Assembly (NCBI GenBank): GCA_026785865.1
Contig: JAJAZG010000476.1
Location: forward strand, 1 to 11,012
Length of the DNA: 11,012 nucleotides
Direction of reading: 5' to 3'
Source: Pseudanabaena sp. CAN_BIN31
Lineage (GTDB): Bacteria; Cyanobacteriota; Cyanobacteriia; Pseudanabaenales; Pseudanabaenaceae
This document shows positions 1-6,025 of this stretch, one piece after another. Position 1 is the first letter of the stretch; every line of letters begins with the position of its first letter. The notes under the pieces are model-generated. The model was not told the DNA's origin and searched no databases. It worked only from the letters and a program-made list of their open reading frames with translations. The position numbers and the translations under genes are program-made.

Positions 1-124
1 CAGAGTCAGCTAGTACTTCCTGCGCCATTTCTCGATAAACAGCGCTAGTAGTGAGATCTACTTCATCAAGTTGGTTGAGATTTTCATAAACAGTCTCAAG
101 AGAAACCGACACATTAGTTTTCAT
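1..124 (-). CDS. 5' end of an unrecognised protein, cut by the window edge
   Basis: An open frame starts with ATG (complement of 122-124) and runs off the left edge with no stop, giving 41 codons. The peptide begins MKTNVSVSLETVYENLNQLD and continues with an acidic, helix-prone stretch. An A/G-rich stretch (AGAAAGA) lies about 8-10 bases upstream of the ATG and could serve as a weak ribosome binding site. I do not recognise a family. Short acidic N-termini like this occur in antitoxins and small regulators, but nothing here decides it. It is divergent from the DUF1830 gene, with a strong hairpin in the spacer between them. Confidence 0.6.
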   Translation of the reverse strand, partial: MKTNVSVSLETVYENLNQLDEVDLTTSAVYREMAQEVLADS

Positions 125-165
125 AATTTAATCTTTCTTTCTATAAAGTTTATTTTTAACTTTCT

Positions 166-186
166 TTACATCGCTTTGCGATGAAA
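166..186. repeat. Small inverted repeat with TTT loop
   Basis: CATCGC (169-174) and GCGATG (178-183) form a perfect 6-bp stem around TTT. A-A mismatches flank it, followed by two more T-A pairs. It sits in the leader of the minus-strand gene at 1-124. There is no T-run on either side, so it is probably a structural leader element or a cyanobacterial dispersed hairpin rather than a terminator. Confidence 0.3.
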
Positions 187-199
187 CCAAACCCAGATT

Positions 200-236
200 T
201 TTTATAAAAGCCCCGCAAAGCGGGGCTTTTATAAAA
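200..236. terminator. Strong symmetric hairpin, terminator-like in both directions
   Basis: A perfect 17-bp stem has GCCCCGC and GCGGGGC at its top, a 3-base AAA loop, and TTTTATAA at the base on both strands. This is a classic rho-independent terminator shape and would work either way. Its position is odd: it lies between two divergent genes, upstream of both starts, rather than at a gene end. It may insulate the two promoters, attenuate the left gene, or mark a lost gene. Confidence 0.7.
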
Positions 237-396
237 CATTTTAGTTTATTTGTTCGCAATTTGCTGTGATTTAATCGCGATCGCAAAGCTTAAGAAACTT
301 GGAATATGTGCGCTATGTCACTGCCAGCCATGAGACTATCCCTTAGTGTGGGATCACGAACTGGCAAAGTTAGCAGCTACTCATAGGTTTAAAAGA

Positions 397-738
397 ATGT
401 TTAATATACAATCGCGCAAAGTTAATACAAAAAACTTAGAAAATCAGCTTGAGCAATTAACTTGTATTTATCGTAACGAAAGCGAATTTGTCCAAATCAT
501 TCGTATATCTCAGCCTAATATCTCTTTTTTTGAAAGATCAGTTTTTCCAGATCAGTGCGTTCAGTTTTCTGCATCAACCGATGCTTTGCTAGAAGTTTGC
601 GAAGTAACTATGTCTGCTTCGATCCATGCGGACACAATTCCCTGCTCACAAATCGCGATTTTAGACACGGACATGGGACGTAATCTATCAGTTGTGAAAG
701 AATTGTGTAAAGATCTCTTAGTTGAAATGGCAGCTTAG
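397..738 (+). CDS. DUF1830 family protein
   Basis: This small soluble protein of 113 residues has unknown function. From about residue 25 it matches my memory of the cyanobacterial DUF1830 pattern: a Cys-Tyr/Asn start strand (CIYRNES), an 'IIRI' strand, 'FFERSVFP..C..F' and a C-terminal 'ADTIPC' motif. The family normally reads 'WYFERVVFPGQ...SD.IPC', so the core is complete. I chose ATG 397, which has AGG 9 bases upstream. An in-frame GTG at 346 would add 17 residues that lack the family pattern and have no clear binding site. There is no signal peptide or membrane segment. A strong terminator follows 29 bases after the stop, so it is probably monocistronic. Confidence 0.8.
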   Translation: MFNIQSRKVNTKNLENQLEQLTCIYRNESEFVQIIRISQPNISFFERSVFPDQCVQFSASTDALLEVCEVTMSASIHADTIPCSQIAILDTDMGRNLSVVKELCKDLLVEMAA

Positions 739-759
739 TTAGGGTTTAAAATTCAAATT

Positions 760-1059
760 TTATCGAAAACAAAAAGCAGAAAGAGTGCTTAGCGCCTTTT
801 CTGCTTTTTGTTTGTGTGAATCATCTAATCTTTGATTTTGGACTAGAGCCATTTTTAAATCAGCTACTTCTATAACTTCAGGATCGGAAAGATGGTCGAT
901 CGTCTTATAGTTGCTAGTTTGAGATAGGTCATTGAATACAGGTAATATTATTTCTAGGGTGTCAGTGAGAATGTCTGATAAGTTTCTCGCTGTGGCTTTA
1001 CCAAGATGTTGGGCAGATTGGAATAGGTTTTCGGGTAGGTCAATGGTAATTTAAGTCAT
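760..1059 (-). pseudogene. Decayed antitoxin-like gene (stop at codon 3, 3' end lost)
   Basis: Read from ATG at 1059 the frame is M-T-stop (TAA at 1051-1053), then continues open for about 96 codons to TAA at 760-762. The translation after the stop, ITIDLPENLFQSAQHLGKA, resembles cyanobacterial CopG/antitoxin-like proteins that start MTQITI-LPD-LY and carry a central 'LSDEEVL.L....M...QN.RL' stretch. Here the match is 'LSDPEVIEVADLKM...QNQRL'. Family members usually continue for several dozen more residues. Here the frame instead runs into the DUF1830 terminator, so the 3' part is lost too. No other in-frame start lies near the 5' end. Family assignment is from memory and moderate. A single sequencing error at the TAA is the main alternative for the early stop, but would not explain the lost tail. 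Confidence 0.6.
767..813. terminator. Rho-independent terminator after the DUF1830 gene
   Basis: The arms AACAAAAAGCAGAAA (768-782) and TTTCTGCTTTTTGTT (798-812), extended by one A-T pair (767/813), form a perfect 16-bp stem. The apex holds a small secondary hairpin (GTGC-TTA-GCGC, 785-795). The descending arm is T-rich, so it should stop plus-strand transcripts. The opposite strand is also T-rich, so it may act on minus-strand transcripts. The reading frame of the dead antitoxin-like gene runs into this element. Confidence 0.75.
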
Positions 1060-1182
1060 TGGTGATGGGGCGATTAGTTTTTGATGATTCAATCATAACC
1101 GATATAGCTTTTGAGAAAGGCGATCACATTTTCCACCATTAGATAATTTAAATGGCGATCGCCTAATCTATTACTCTTAGAA

Positions 1183-2004
1183 TCAATGTGAACTAGATGG
1201 GATTTGGCGAGATTCTCTAAAGCGTCTGACTTCATCATCTATCTGCGTAGCTATCGCTGCATCACTTTTTGAGGGAACTGGAGAAGATTGTTGCATAATG
1301 TTGAGGGTGAGCGTGACTTGCTTGATCATCAGATTTTGAGCATCAACATCAATGTTGACGCGAACTGCATCACTACCCACTATTTGGGTAATCAAAGAAT
1401 TTGCTGTGTTATCAATGGTTTGGTTGATTAGTCCCTGATTTTCTAAGAGTGCATCGTGCAATATTTGTCCAAGATTGCCGACTTGTAATAATTGTGTCAA
1501 CTTCTGAGTGATCGCTGTTGAGTCACTATCAATCACTTGATTTAAAGCTGTTTGCAAATCAAATTTTGATTGTACCTGTTGAATTAGTGATTCAATTTGT
1601 GATTTATGCAGTTGGGCGCTCTCAACCAATGGCAAAATAGATGAAACTGTCTCTGAAAAATTCAGGATCTGGTCAGGTTTGAATTTGTAGGTGTAAGCAT
1701 TCAATGTGTTGAGTACTTGATTTTCTAGCGATCGCCTCCATTGCTCGACTTCATTCGCTAATTCATCAGTAGCTGAGTCAACCACAGAATTTGCGACATC
1801 TTTAACATCAAATTGATTAACAACTTGTTGGATTAACACCTCTACTTGGTCAGGATTAAGCGAGAGGTTCCCTTGTTTTTGTTGAAATGTCAAAATAGAA
1901 CTGGCGATCGCCTGTAAATCTTCACGAGAATTGGGTGTTTCAAACCGATTCACATAAGCATGAAGTTGATTCAGTAGTGATAGATATGTAACAGTATTAG
2001 TCAT
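1183..2004 (-). CDS. Unrecognised soluble protein with an internal ~60-residue duplication
   Basis: The 273-residue protein belongs to no family I recognise. It is Gln/Asn/Ser-rich and mostly helix-predicted, with no signal peptide or membrane segment. Residues 14-77 and 101-160 are diverged copies of one unit. LHAYVNRF matches LNAYTYKF, and QVEVLIQQVVNQFDVKDVAN...VVDS matches QIESLIQQVQSKFDLQTALN...VIDS. The C-terminal third (about 165-273) is not repeated and ends in an acidic/basic tail (DDEVRRFRESR). I chose ATG 2004 because AAGGTG sits 8 bases upstream; an in-frame GTG at 2013 overlaps that site. It is the last gene of the minus-strand run, 53 bases after the alpha/beta hydrolase, so co-transcription is likely. 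It holds two HIP1 sites (1728, 1904), unlike the five genes upstream, so it may be older resident DNA. It could be a partner or immunity protein, but nothing in the sequence shows this. Confidence 0.8.
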   Translation of the reverse strand: MTNTVTYLSLLNQLHAYVNRFETPNSREDLQAIASSILTFQQKQGNLSLNPDQVEVLIQQVVNQFDVKDVANSVVDSATDELANEVEQWRRSLENQVLNTLNAYTYKFKPDQILNFSETVSSILPLVESAQLHKSQIESLIQQVQSKFDLQTALNQVIDSDSTAITQKLTQLLQVGNLGQILHDALLENQGLINQTIDNTANSLITQIVGSDAVRVNIDVDAQNLMIKQVTLTLNIMQQSSPVPSKSDAAIATQIDDEVRRFRESRQIPSSSH

Positions 2005-2057
2005 AAAGTACACCTTAACTGAATCATTGGATAATAATGTAGTGATTACTTGGTGTT

Positions 2058-2999
2058 CTATTGAGTTGCTTGAATAATTTTGCCAATCATTTGAGCAACT
2101 TTAGGCTCTGTCCAATAGCTGCCGTGGGCTTTACCACCCTTGATGACAGGTAGAATAGATTGTCCGAATAGCCCTCCGATCCAACTACTTGGACTCATGA
2201 TGTCTTGAACATCAACCTGTCTCTGCGCTGTACCTAAGAGACTTGGAATAACGCCCTCTAAAGGATATGCAATTGGGTCGCCAGGATGAGCATAGTTTCT
2301 CCATGGTAGAGGCTTTTTCATCTTTTTCTGAAGTGCTTCTAAGAATTCCTTGAATTTTGGGGTGAGGTCAAAAGAATTTGAGCCGTTGATATTCATAAGA
2401 TTAAACAAGGCAATAGGAGAACCCATAGTATGAATACTAGCTAGGGGAATCCCAAAGCTCTTTTCTTCTCCAGTACCAACTCCAAAGAATCCACGACGTA
2501 TATTCTCAATCAGTTGGCGAGTCTCTTCCGATACACTTGGATCCTCCCATCGAGAGGCGAATAAGATGTCAAATAAAACCACAGTACCCCAGCTATGTGT
2601 AACGAGGTGAAGACGATCGCCTTTAGGTGGATTCTTGATCGCTTCAGGCGACATTCCAATTTGTTTAATAGCTTGATCGGTGATTTGCCTCACGATTTTT
2701 GAACTGACAAAACGGCTGAGATATATAGCTGCATCACCTACAAAGGGTAAGAATCGTTCGGTTCGGAGTTTTTTAAACCAAAATTTTTTCCATGTCGGAG
2801 CAGCCTGTAACTCACTGAGAAGAGAGTCTGTTGAAGCTTCTCCGACATTGCCCCAGTATAAAATGACGGGTTTTAAGGCTCTTGACGGGTTGTTAATGGT
2901 ATTCTTGATTTTCTGAAACATTTGGTCAGCTTGTTTCTTATAAGCTTCTTCACCACGAACATTAACGCCATGAATGAATACAACATAATCTGTAGGCAT
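2058..2999 (-). CDS. Alpha/beta hydrolase, lipase/esterase-like (PGAP1/DUF676-type)
   Basis: The 313-residue protein is a predicted serine hydrolase acting on an ester substrate, possibly a lipid. The sequence shows the fold's landmarks in order: an oxyanion-loop 'VVFIHGVN' at the N-terminus (H10-G11), a nucleophile elbow 'THSWGT' with S136, 'HTMGSPIALF' after the central strands, the probable acid D241 in 'AHPGDPIAYPL', and the probable base H292 in 'KAHGSYW'. The elbow has Thr in place of the first Gly of GxSxG, which is seen in some lipase families. There is no signal peptide. The start is firm: AAAGGAG lies 7 bases before ATG 2999. It lies 199 bases downstream of the amidase gene, so it may have its own promoter. 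Type VI lipase effectors have similar folds and sit among wall hydrolases, but that role here is inference. Confidence 0.85.
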   Translation of the reverse strand: MPTDYVVFIHGVNVRGEEAYKKQADQMFQKIKNTINNPSRALKPVILYWGNVGEASTDSLLSELQAAPTWKKFWFKKLRTERFLPFVGDAAIYLSRFVSSKIVRQITDQAIKQIGMSPEAIKNPPKGDRLHLVTHSWGTVVLFDILFASRWEDPSVSEETRQLIENIRRGFFGVGTGEEKSFGIPLASIHTMGSPIALFNLMNINGSNSFDLTPKFKEFLEALQKKMKKPLPWRNYAHPGDPIAYPLEGVIPSLLGTAQRQVDVQDIMSPSSWIGGLFGQSILPVIKGGKAHGSYWTEPKVAQMIGKIIQATQ

Positions 3000-3121
3000 T
3001 TTGAATCTCCTTTGAGAGTGTTGAGAAAAGAATCATTTAGGATTTGATTAAACTCTAACTTGAGAGTAAAATCCTTAGAGGTACAGGAAAGTCTGAGAAC
3101 ACACATTATGTCGTAATCTCA

Positions 3122-3148
3122 ACTTGAGGCAAAAATCATGTCTCAAGT
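3122..3148. repeat. Inverted repeat between the amidase and hydrolase genes
   Basis: ACTTGAG (3122-3128) and CTCAAGT (3142-3148) pair perfectly. They extend inward through a G-T wobble to a 10-bp stem around a 7-base A-rich loop. There is no T-run on either strand, so this is not a standard terminator. It lies in the 199-base gap downstream of the amidase stop and upstream of the hydrolase gene, where an operator, processing site or weak attenuator would fit. The rest of the gap shows nothing else I can name. Confidence 0.3.
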
Positions 3149-3198
3149 CTCAAATACAATATCAATAAGTTTTCTGCACCACTAGGCTAATTAATCTA

Positions 3199-4221
3199 TC
3201 AGAGTGTTAAACGTATTGCTGGAACAGATGCATCAAACGTTAGAGGAATTCCAAGCTCACTGCAAAAATCAGCAATCAATACATAAGTTAAGTCATTAAT
3301 CAAGATACCTCCCATGAATGGTTGGATAGGAGTTCGGGCATCACCAACAGGAATCCCATCTGAATCGATAGGGCGATTTAGAAAGATGTCAACTGTGGGA
3401 AATCCTGAGATTAGAGGCGAATCAGCTAAAAACTTAGGTGCAAATTTATCAGATAGTAAATTAACAAAAGGATTTTCCCCACCTTGAAATTCTCCAAACT
3501 GAATATTAAATGGAACGAACAAGTCTCGGAGTTTAACATAGCAGCGATTATCAGATAGTAATGAACCAGTGGCGATCTTGACATTATTTAAAAATATTGC
3601 ACAGTCACTTCCACTTGCTGTGGGAGGTGTACTGCTGGGAGTTGCCTTCATAAATTCGCGAATCATCTTGCGTAGTGTATTACCACCAGAACCGTCGAGA
3701 TCGGTACTTTTTACCTTAAAAAAGTCCCAACGATCAACTGTCCCACCTGACCAACCATCTAACCATTTGCTTGGTCCATAATTAGCGTGTGGAAGTCCTA
3801 AGCGAATTGCCTCAGCATCAGTCACACCAGTACCTCTGTCAACTAAACTCTTAGGGAAATCTCGATTTGCTCCCGCTTCTGCATGGGTGAGGATACGGTT
3901 AACACTATTACCTGTAGTGGACAAGTCTCTAATGTCATCTGGTTTCCAGCCTAGTCTATTTGCTAGATCTGCTGCCTCGCGGCACATATTTTCCACCTGA
4001 ATTTTTGTTGGAGGGAAATCATTCCAAGGATCTCCTCCCATACAAGCACAAGCGATTCCCACAGCATTAGAATTTCGCCTAAGAGTATGGGCAGTCTGTT
4101 GATCGTAGCTTGTTAATCGGACTACCCGACCATCGCCTTGAACAACCGTGTGGTAAGAACCCGCCTTGGTAAAGTTGTAAGATGTTGCAGACCAATGTAA
4201 GTAAATTTTATTGATAGCCAT
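3199..4221 (-). CDS. N-acetylmuramoyl-L-alanine amidase (Amidase_2/PGRP fold) with a C-terminal copper-amine-oxidase-N-like domain
   Basis: The 340-residue protein is predicted to cut the amide bond between N-acetylmuramic acid and L-Ala of peptidoglycan. Residues 1-170 carry the zinc amidase fold: 'IYLHWSAT' (H9), 'YHTVVQGDG' (Y23-H24), 'TAHTLRRN' (H45), 'VGIACACMGG', 'ILTHAEAGANRDFPKS' (H113) and 'DRWDFF' (D166). H9, H113 and D166 are the likely zinc ligands by analogy with AmpD and T7 lysozyme. A Ser/Thr/Pro linker (about 193-205) leads to residues 206-340. This part has the pattern of the Cu_amine_oxidN1 domain ('IFLNNVKI...CYVKLRDLF...FD..VPAIRLTL'), often a substrate-binding or stalk module in bacterial wall enzymes. 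No signal peptide is visible; the protein starts directly with the catalytic domain. AAGGAG lies 11 bases before ATG 4221. It is 79 bases downstream of the BNR gene. Confidence 0.9.
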   Translation of the reverse strand: MAINKIYLHWSATSYNFTKAGSYHTVVQGDGRVVRLTSYDQQTAHTLRRNSNAVGIACACMGGDPWNDFPPTKIQVENMCREAADLANRLGWKPDDIRDLSTTGNSVNRILTHAEAGANRDFPKSLVDRGTGVTDAEAIRLGLPHANYGPSKWLDGWSGGTVDRWDFFKVKSTDLDGSGGNTLRKMIREFMKATPSSTPPTASGSDCAIFLNNVKIATGSLLSDNRCYVKLRDLFVPFNIQFGEFQGGENPFVNLLSDKFAPKFLADSPLISGFPTVDIFLNRPIDSDGIPVGDARTPIQPFMGGILINDLTYVLIADFCSELGIPLTFDASVPAIRLTL

Positions 4222-4285
4222 GTCTTTGTATACTCCTTGCAGATAAATTATTTAGTGATTTTATTTTTGGACATTGTGTAGAACG

Positions 4286-4320
4286 AAATCTTAAAGTAGT
4301 CTATTCATGCTTTAAGATTT
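4286..4320. terminator. AT-rich hairpin overlapping the stop of the BNR gene
   Basis: AAATCTTAAAG (4286-4296) and CTTTAAGATTT (4310-4320) form a perfect 11-bp stem with a 13-base loop that contains the BNR gene's stop codon (4301-4303). Read on the minus strand the stem ends in GATTT. The stem is AT-rich and thus weak, so partial termination or an RNA-stability role is likelier than a full stop before the amidase gene. Confidence 0.4.
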
Positions 4321-4987
4321 TAGGGAAAGCAGATACTATCTTAACCACAGCGATAGAATCAGATGCCTTTTCGTCGATTTTCCAAGATTGACTATGTTCC
4401 CAATGCCAACCTTTTACTGCAAAATACCAATGTGGGATCTCTGGGATTTCTTCCCAAGATTTGCCACCATCAGTAGTTTGCAAAAAATAAATATCATCCT
4501 CTGAGTCTGAAACACCTCTTGTAATAACAATCCCTTCATCAAAATTGCGAAAGCGAATTTCTTCTACAAAACTAACAGTATTATGACCTTTAGCTCTCAA
4601 AAATTCATTTATGGCATCAGATTCTTGCCAAGTGGCTCCGAAGTTTGATGTCCAGTACAAAGTTGGAAATGTTCCTGCGATTTGCCACTGAGTAATCATC
4701 CAAAAATGATTTTCATCAACAAAGAATAGCTTGCCAGCATCGAAAGAGCCGAGATCTGTATTCAATGTTTCTTGCCAAGTGACTCCACCATCAATTGTTT
4801 TAGAGACAATGGTGCGGGTTCTTTCAGCAGAACTATTTGGAGAACTAGCTTCGCGTGTTGTAATGATAACTAAAGCTGTGAGATCGTCCAATCCAATAAC
4901 TTTAGAGTTTGTTACTGCTACGCTGGATGAATGAGAACTTTCTACAGAGTTCCTGAGAACTGTTCTAAGATCTTGTTGAACAGACAT
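4301..4987 (-). CDS. BNR/Asp-box repeat beta-propeller-like protein
   Basis: The 228-residue protein carries three Asp-box (BNR) motifs of the form S/T-x-D/N-x-G-x-T/S-W, at about residues 64-71 (TIDGGVTW), 113-120 (TSNFGATW) and 171-178 (TTDGGKSW). They are spaced about 50 residues apart. Such repeats mark beta-propeller folds of the sialidase, Ycf48 (photosystem II assembly) and related types. With only three to four blades' worth of sequence it is short for a full propeller, and no sialidase catalytic residues are evident. There is no signal peptide: the N-terminus is polar and Ser-rich. I chose ATG 4987; an upstream in-frame ATG at 5062 would add 25 residues reading through a palindrome. 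It sits inside the wall-hydrolase run, between the GH19 and amidase genes, so a binding, adaptor or immunity role is conceivable. None of these is shown. Confidence 0.75.
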   Translation of the reverse strand: MSVQQDLRTVLRNSVESSHSSSVAVTNSKVIGLDDLTALVIITTREASSPNSSAERTRTIVSKTIDGGVTWQETLNTDLGSFDAGKLFFVDENHFWMITQWQIAGTFPTLYWTSNFGATWQESDAINEFLRAKGHNTVSFVEEIRFRNFDEGIVITRGVSDSEDDIYFLQTTDGGKSWEEIPEIPHWYFAVKGWHWEHSQSWKIDEKASDSIAVVKIVSAFPKILKHE

Positions 4988-5036
4988 TACTTTTTCTCTT
5001 TGAAGAATGAAGTCAAAATACAATCTAAACAAACAG

Positions 5037-5058
5037 ATATTCAGTCTGGACTGAATAT
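5037..5058. promoter_or_regulatory. 22-bp near-perfect palindrome upstream of the BNR gene
   Basis: ATATTCAGTC (5037-5046) and GACTGAATAT (5049-5058) are perfect inverted copies with a 2-base centre. This geometry fits a dimeric repressor operator better than an RNA hairpin, since the loop would be only two bases. It lies 50 bases upstream of the BNR start, in the 137-base gap after the GH19 gene. I find no second copy in the window. Confidence 0.4.
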
Positions 5059-5124
5059 TCAAGATGTTAAGTTAAAGAAAATTAGTGCAGAGCATCAACT
5101 TCCTCTAACTAACTAAATTATTAA

Positions 5125-5964
5125 TCAAGGAACAAGCTGTTCACCCTTTGTGAAAGCATTTACAAAATCACTGAGTCCGTGAGTACCTCCATTCACAGAT
5201 TTTCTAGCTTTTTCAAAGTCACGAGTTGTTACAGTACCTCTCCACCAAATTTCCCGACCGTTGGGGCGTTCAGCATCTTTGAGAAATTCTGCTAACAACT
5301 TGGCAGCAACGTCAGGATCGTTAGCAAGATCAGGAACTTGCACCAATCGATCATCACCGTAGATCTTTTTGCTGAACTTATCGTAGTTGAATTTACCAGT
5401 CAACTGAATAAACCCTCTGCCCTTAAATCTTGCACCATCGCCAAAACCTCCATTGCCTATACCACTAAAAAAATCATATAGATCAAAAGGATGACCATCA
5501 GGTGAAGTATTAAACGGAGATATAAATTCACTAATTGGTTCAAATCCTGCGGTTTCTGCTCTGATTGTGCCTAGAGCCATGAGTATCGCTTCCCGATCTC
5601 CTAGACCGACTGTTTCAAGATAGTGAAGTACTTTTGGCAAATACTTTCTAATATTGCCACGCGGTGCATCAAAGAAGATCTGCTTGACGATATCTTCAGT
5701 AAATTTAGAAGCATCTACTCCAAGAGTAGGAGTTGGGGGAACGAACATTGTAGTGGCTGGCGATCCGTTTTGCCATTCAATCGCCATAACTCCAGGAATG
5801 GGCGGATTAGCACGAGTCATCCATTTTTTAACTTCAGTCAAGTCAAGTTCAAACTCATTAAGAGTTCCACCTGTTTTTGGTACAACTGGAACTTTCTCAA
5901 GAAATTGATTTGTTCCACCTTCCATCAAGAATAGTTCTTTTTCTGTTAATTTAAGCCAAGTCAT
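5125..5964 (-). CDS. GH19 family lysozyme/chitinase-like glycoside hydrolase with a shared N-terminal module
   Basis: The 279-residue protein is predicted to cut beta-1,4 glycan linkages, probably peptidoglycan in this setting. Residues 1-64 form a module shared with the neighbouring peptidase: 'TWLKL..K.LFLM.GGTNQF.EKV..VPK', then 'F.L......W..R..PP...MAI'. A Pro/Thr linker (about 67-82) leads to the GH19 domain (about 90-279). Landmarks are 'GTIRAETAGFEPISEF', where E137 is the likely catalytic acid and E146 a candidate for the second carboxylate, and 'RFKGRGFIQLTGKFNYDKF', typical of GH19. I chose ATG 5964 because its N-terminus then aligns with the M15 protein; a TTG at 5994 is also in frame. 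There is no signal peptide. It starts 61 bases after the peptidase stop, so they are very likely co-transcribed. Chitinase activity is the alternative, but nothing else here points to chitin. Confidence 0.9.
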   Translation of the reverse strand: MTWLKLTEKELFLMEGGTNQFLEKVPVVPKTGGTLNEFELDLTEVKKWMTRANPPIPGVMAIEWQNGSPATTMFVPPTPTLGVDASKFTEDIVKQIFFDAPRGNIRKYLPKVLHYLETVGLGDREAILMALGTIRAETAGFEPISEFISPFNTSPDGHPFDLYDFFSGIGNGGFGDGARFKGRGFIQLTGKFNYDKFSKKIYGDDRLVQVPDLANDPDVAAKLLAEFLKDAERPNGREIWWRGTVTTRDFEKARKSVNGGTHGLSDFVNAFTKGEQLVP

Positions 5965-6025
5965 TAATTTTTCTCTAGGTATAATTTTAGACAAACAAAT
6001 CGAAAAAATCGAGAACTTAGCTCAG

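Noticed and set aside
346..396. GTG start for the DUF1830 protein
   Set aside because: The extra 17 residues do not fit the family and no binding site precedes the GTG. It remains possible.
2873..3106. Minus-strand open frame of 77 codons across the hydrolase start
   Set aside because: It overlaps the well-supported hydrolase N-terminus in another frame, has no family pattern, and its start has no better ribosome binding site.
4988..5062. Upstream ATG for the BNR protein
   Set aside because: The extension reads through the 22-bp palindrome and gives an unusual hydrophobic/aromatic stretch, whereas ATG 4987 gives a normal N-terminus. The stretch is not a convincing signal peptide because basic residues interrupt it.
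5965..5994. TTG start extending the GH19 protein by 10 residues
   Set aside because: The ATG at 5964 aligns exactly with the start of the homologous module in the M15 protein and has a purine-rich site upstream.
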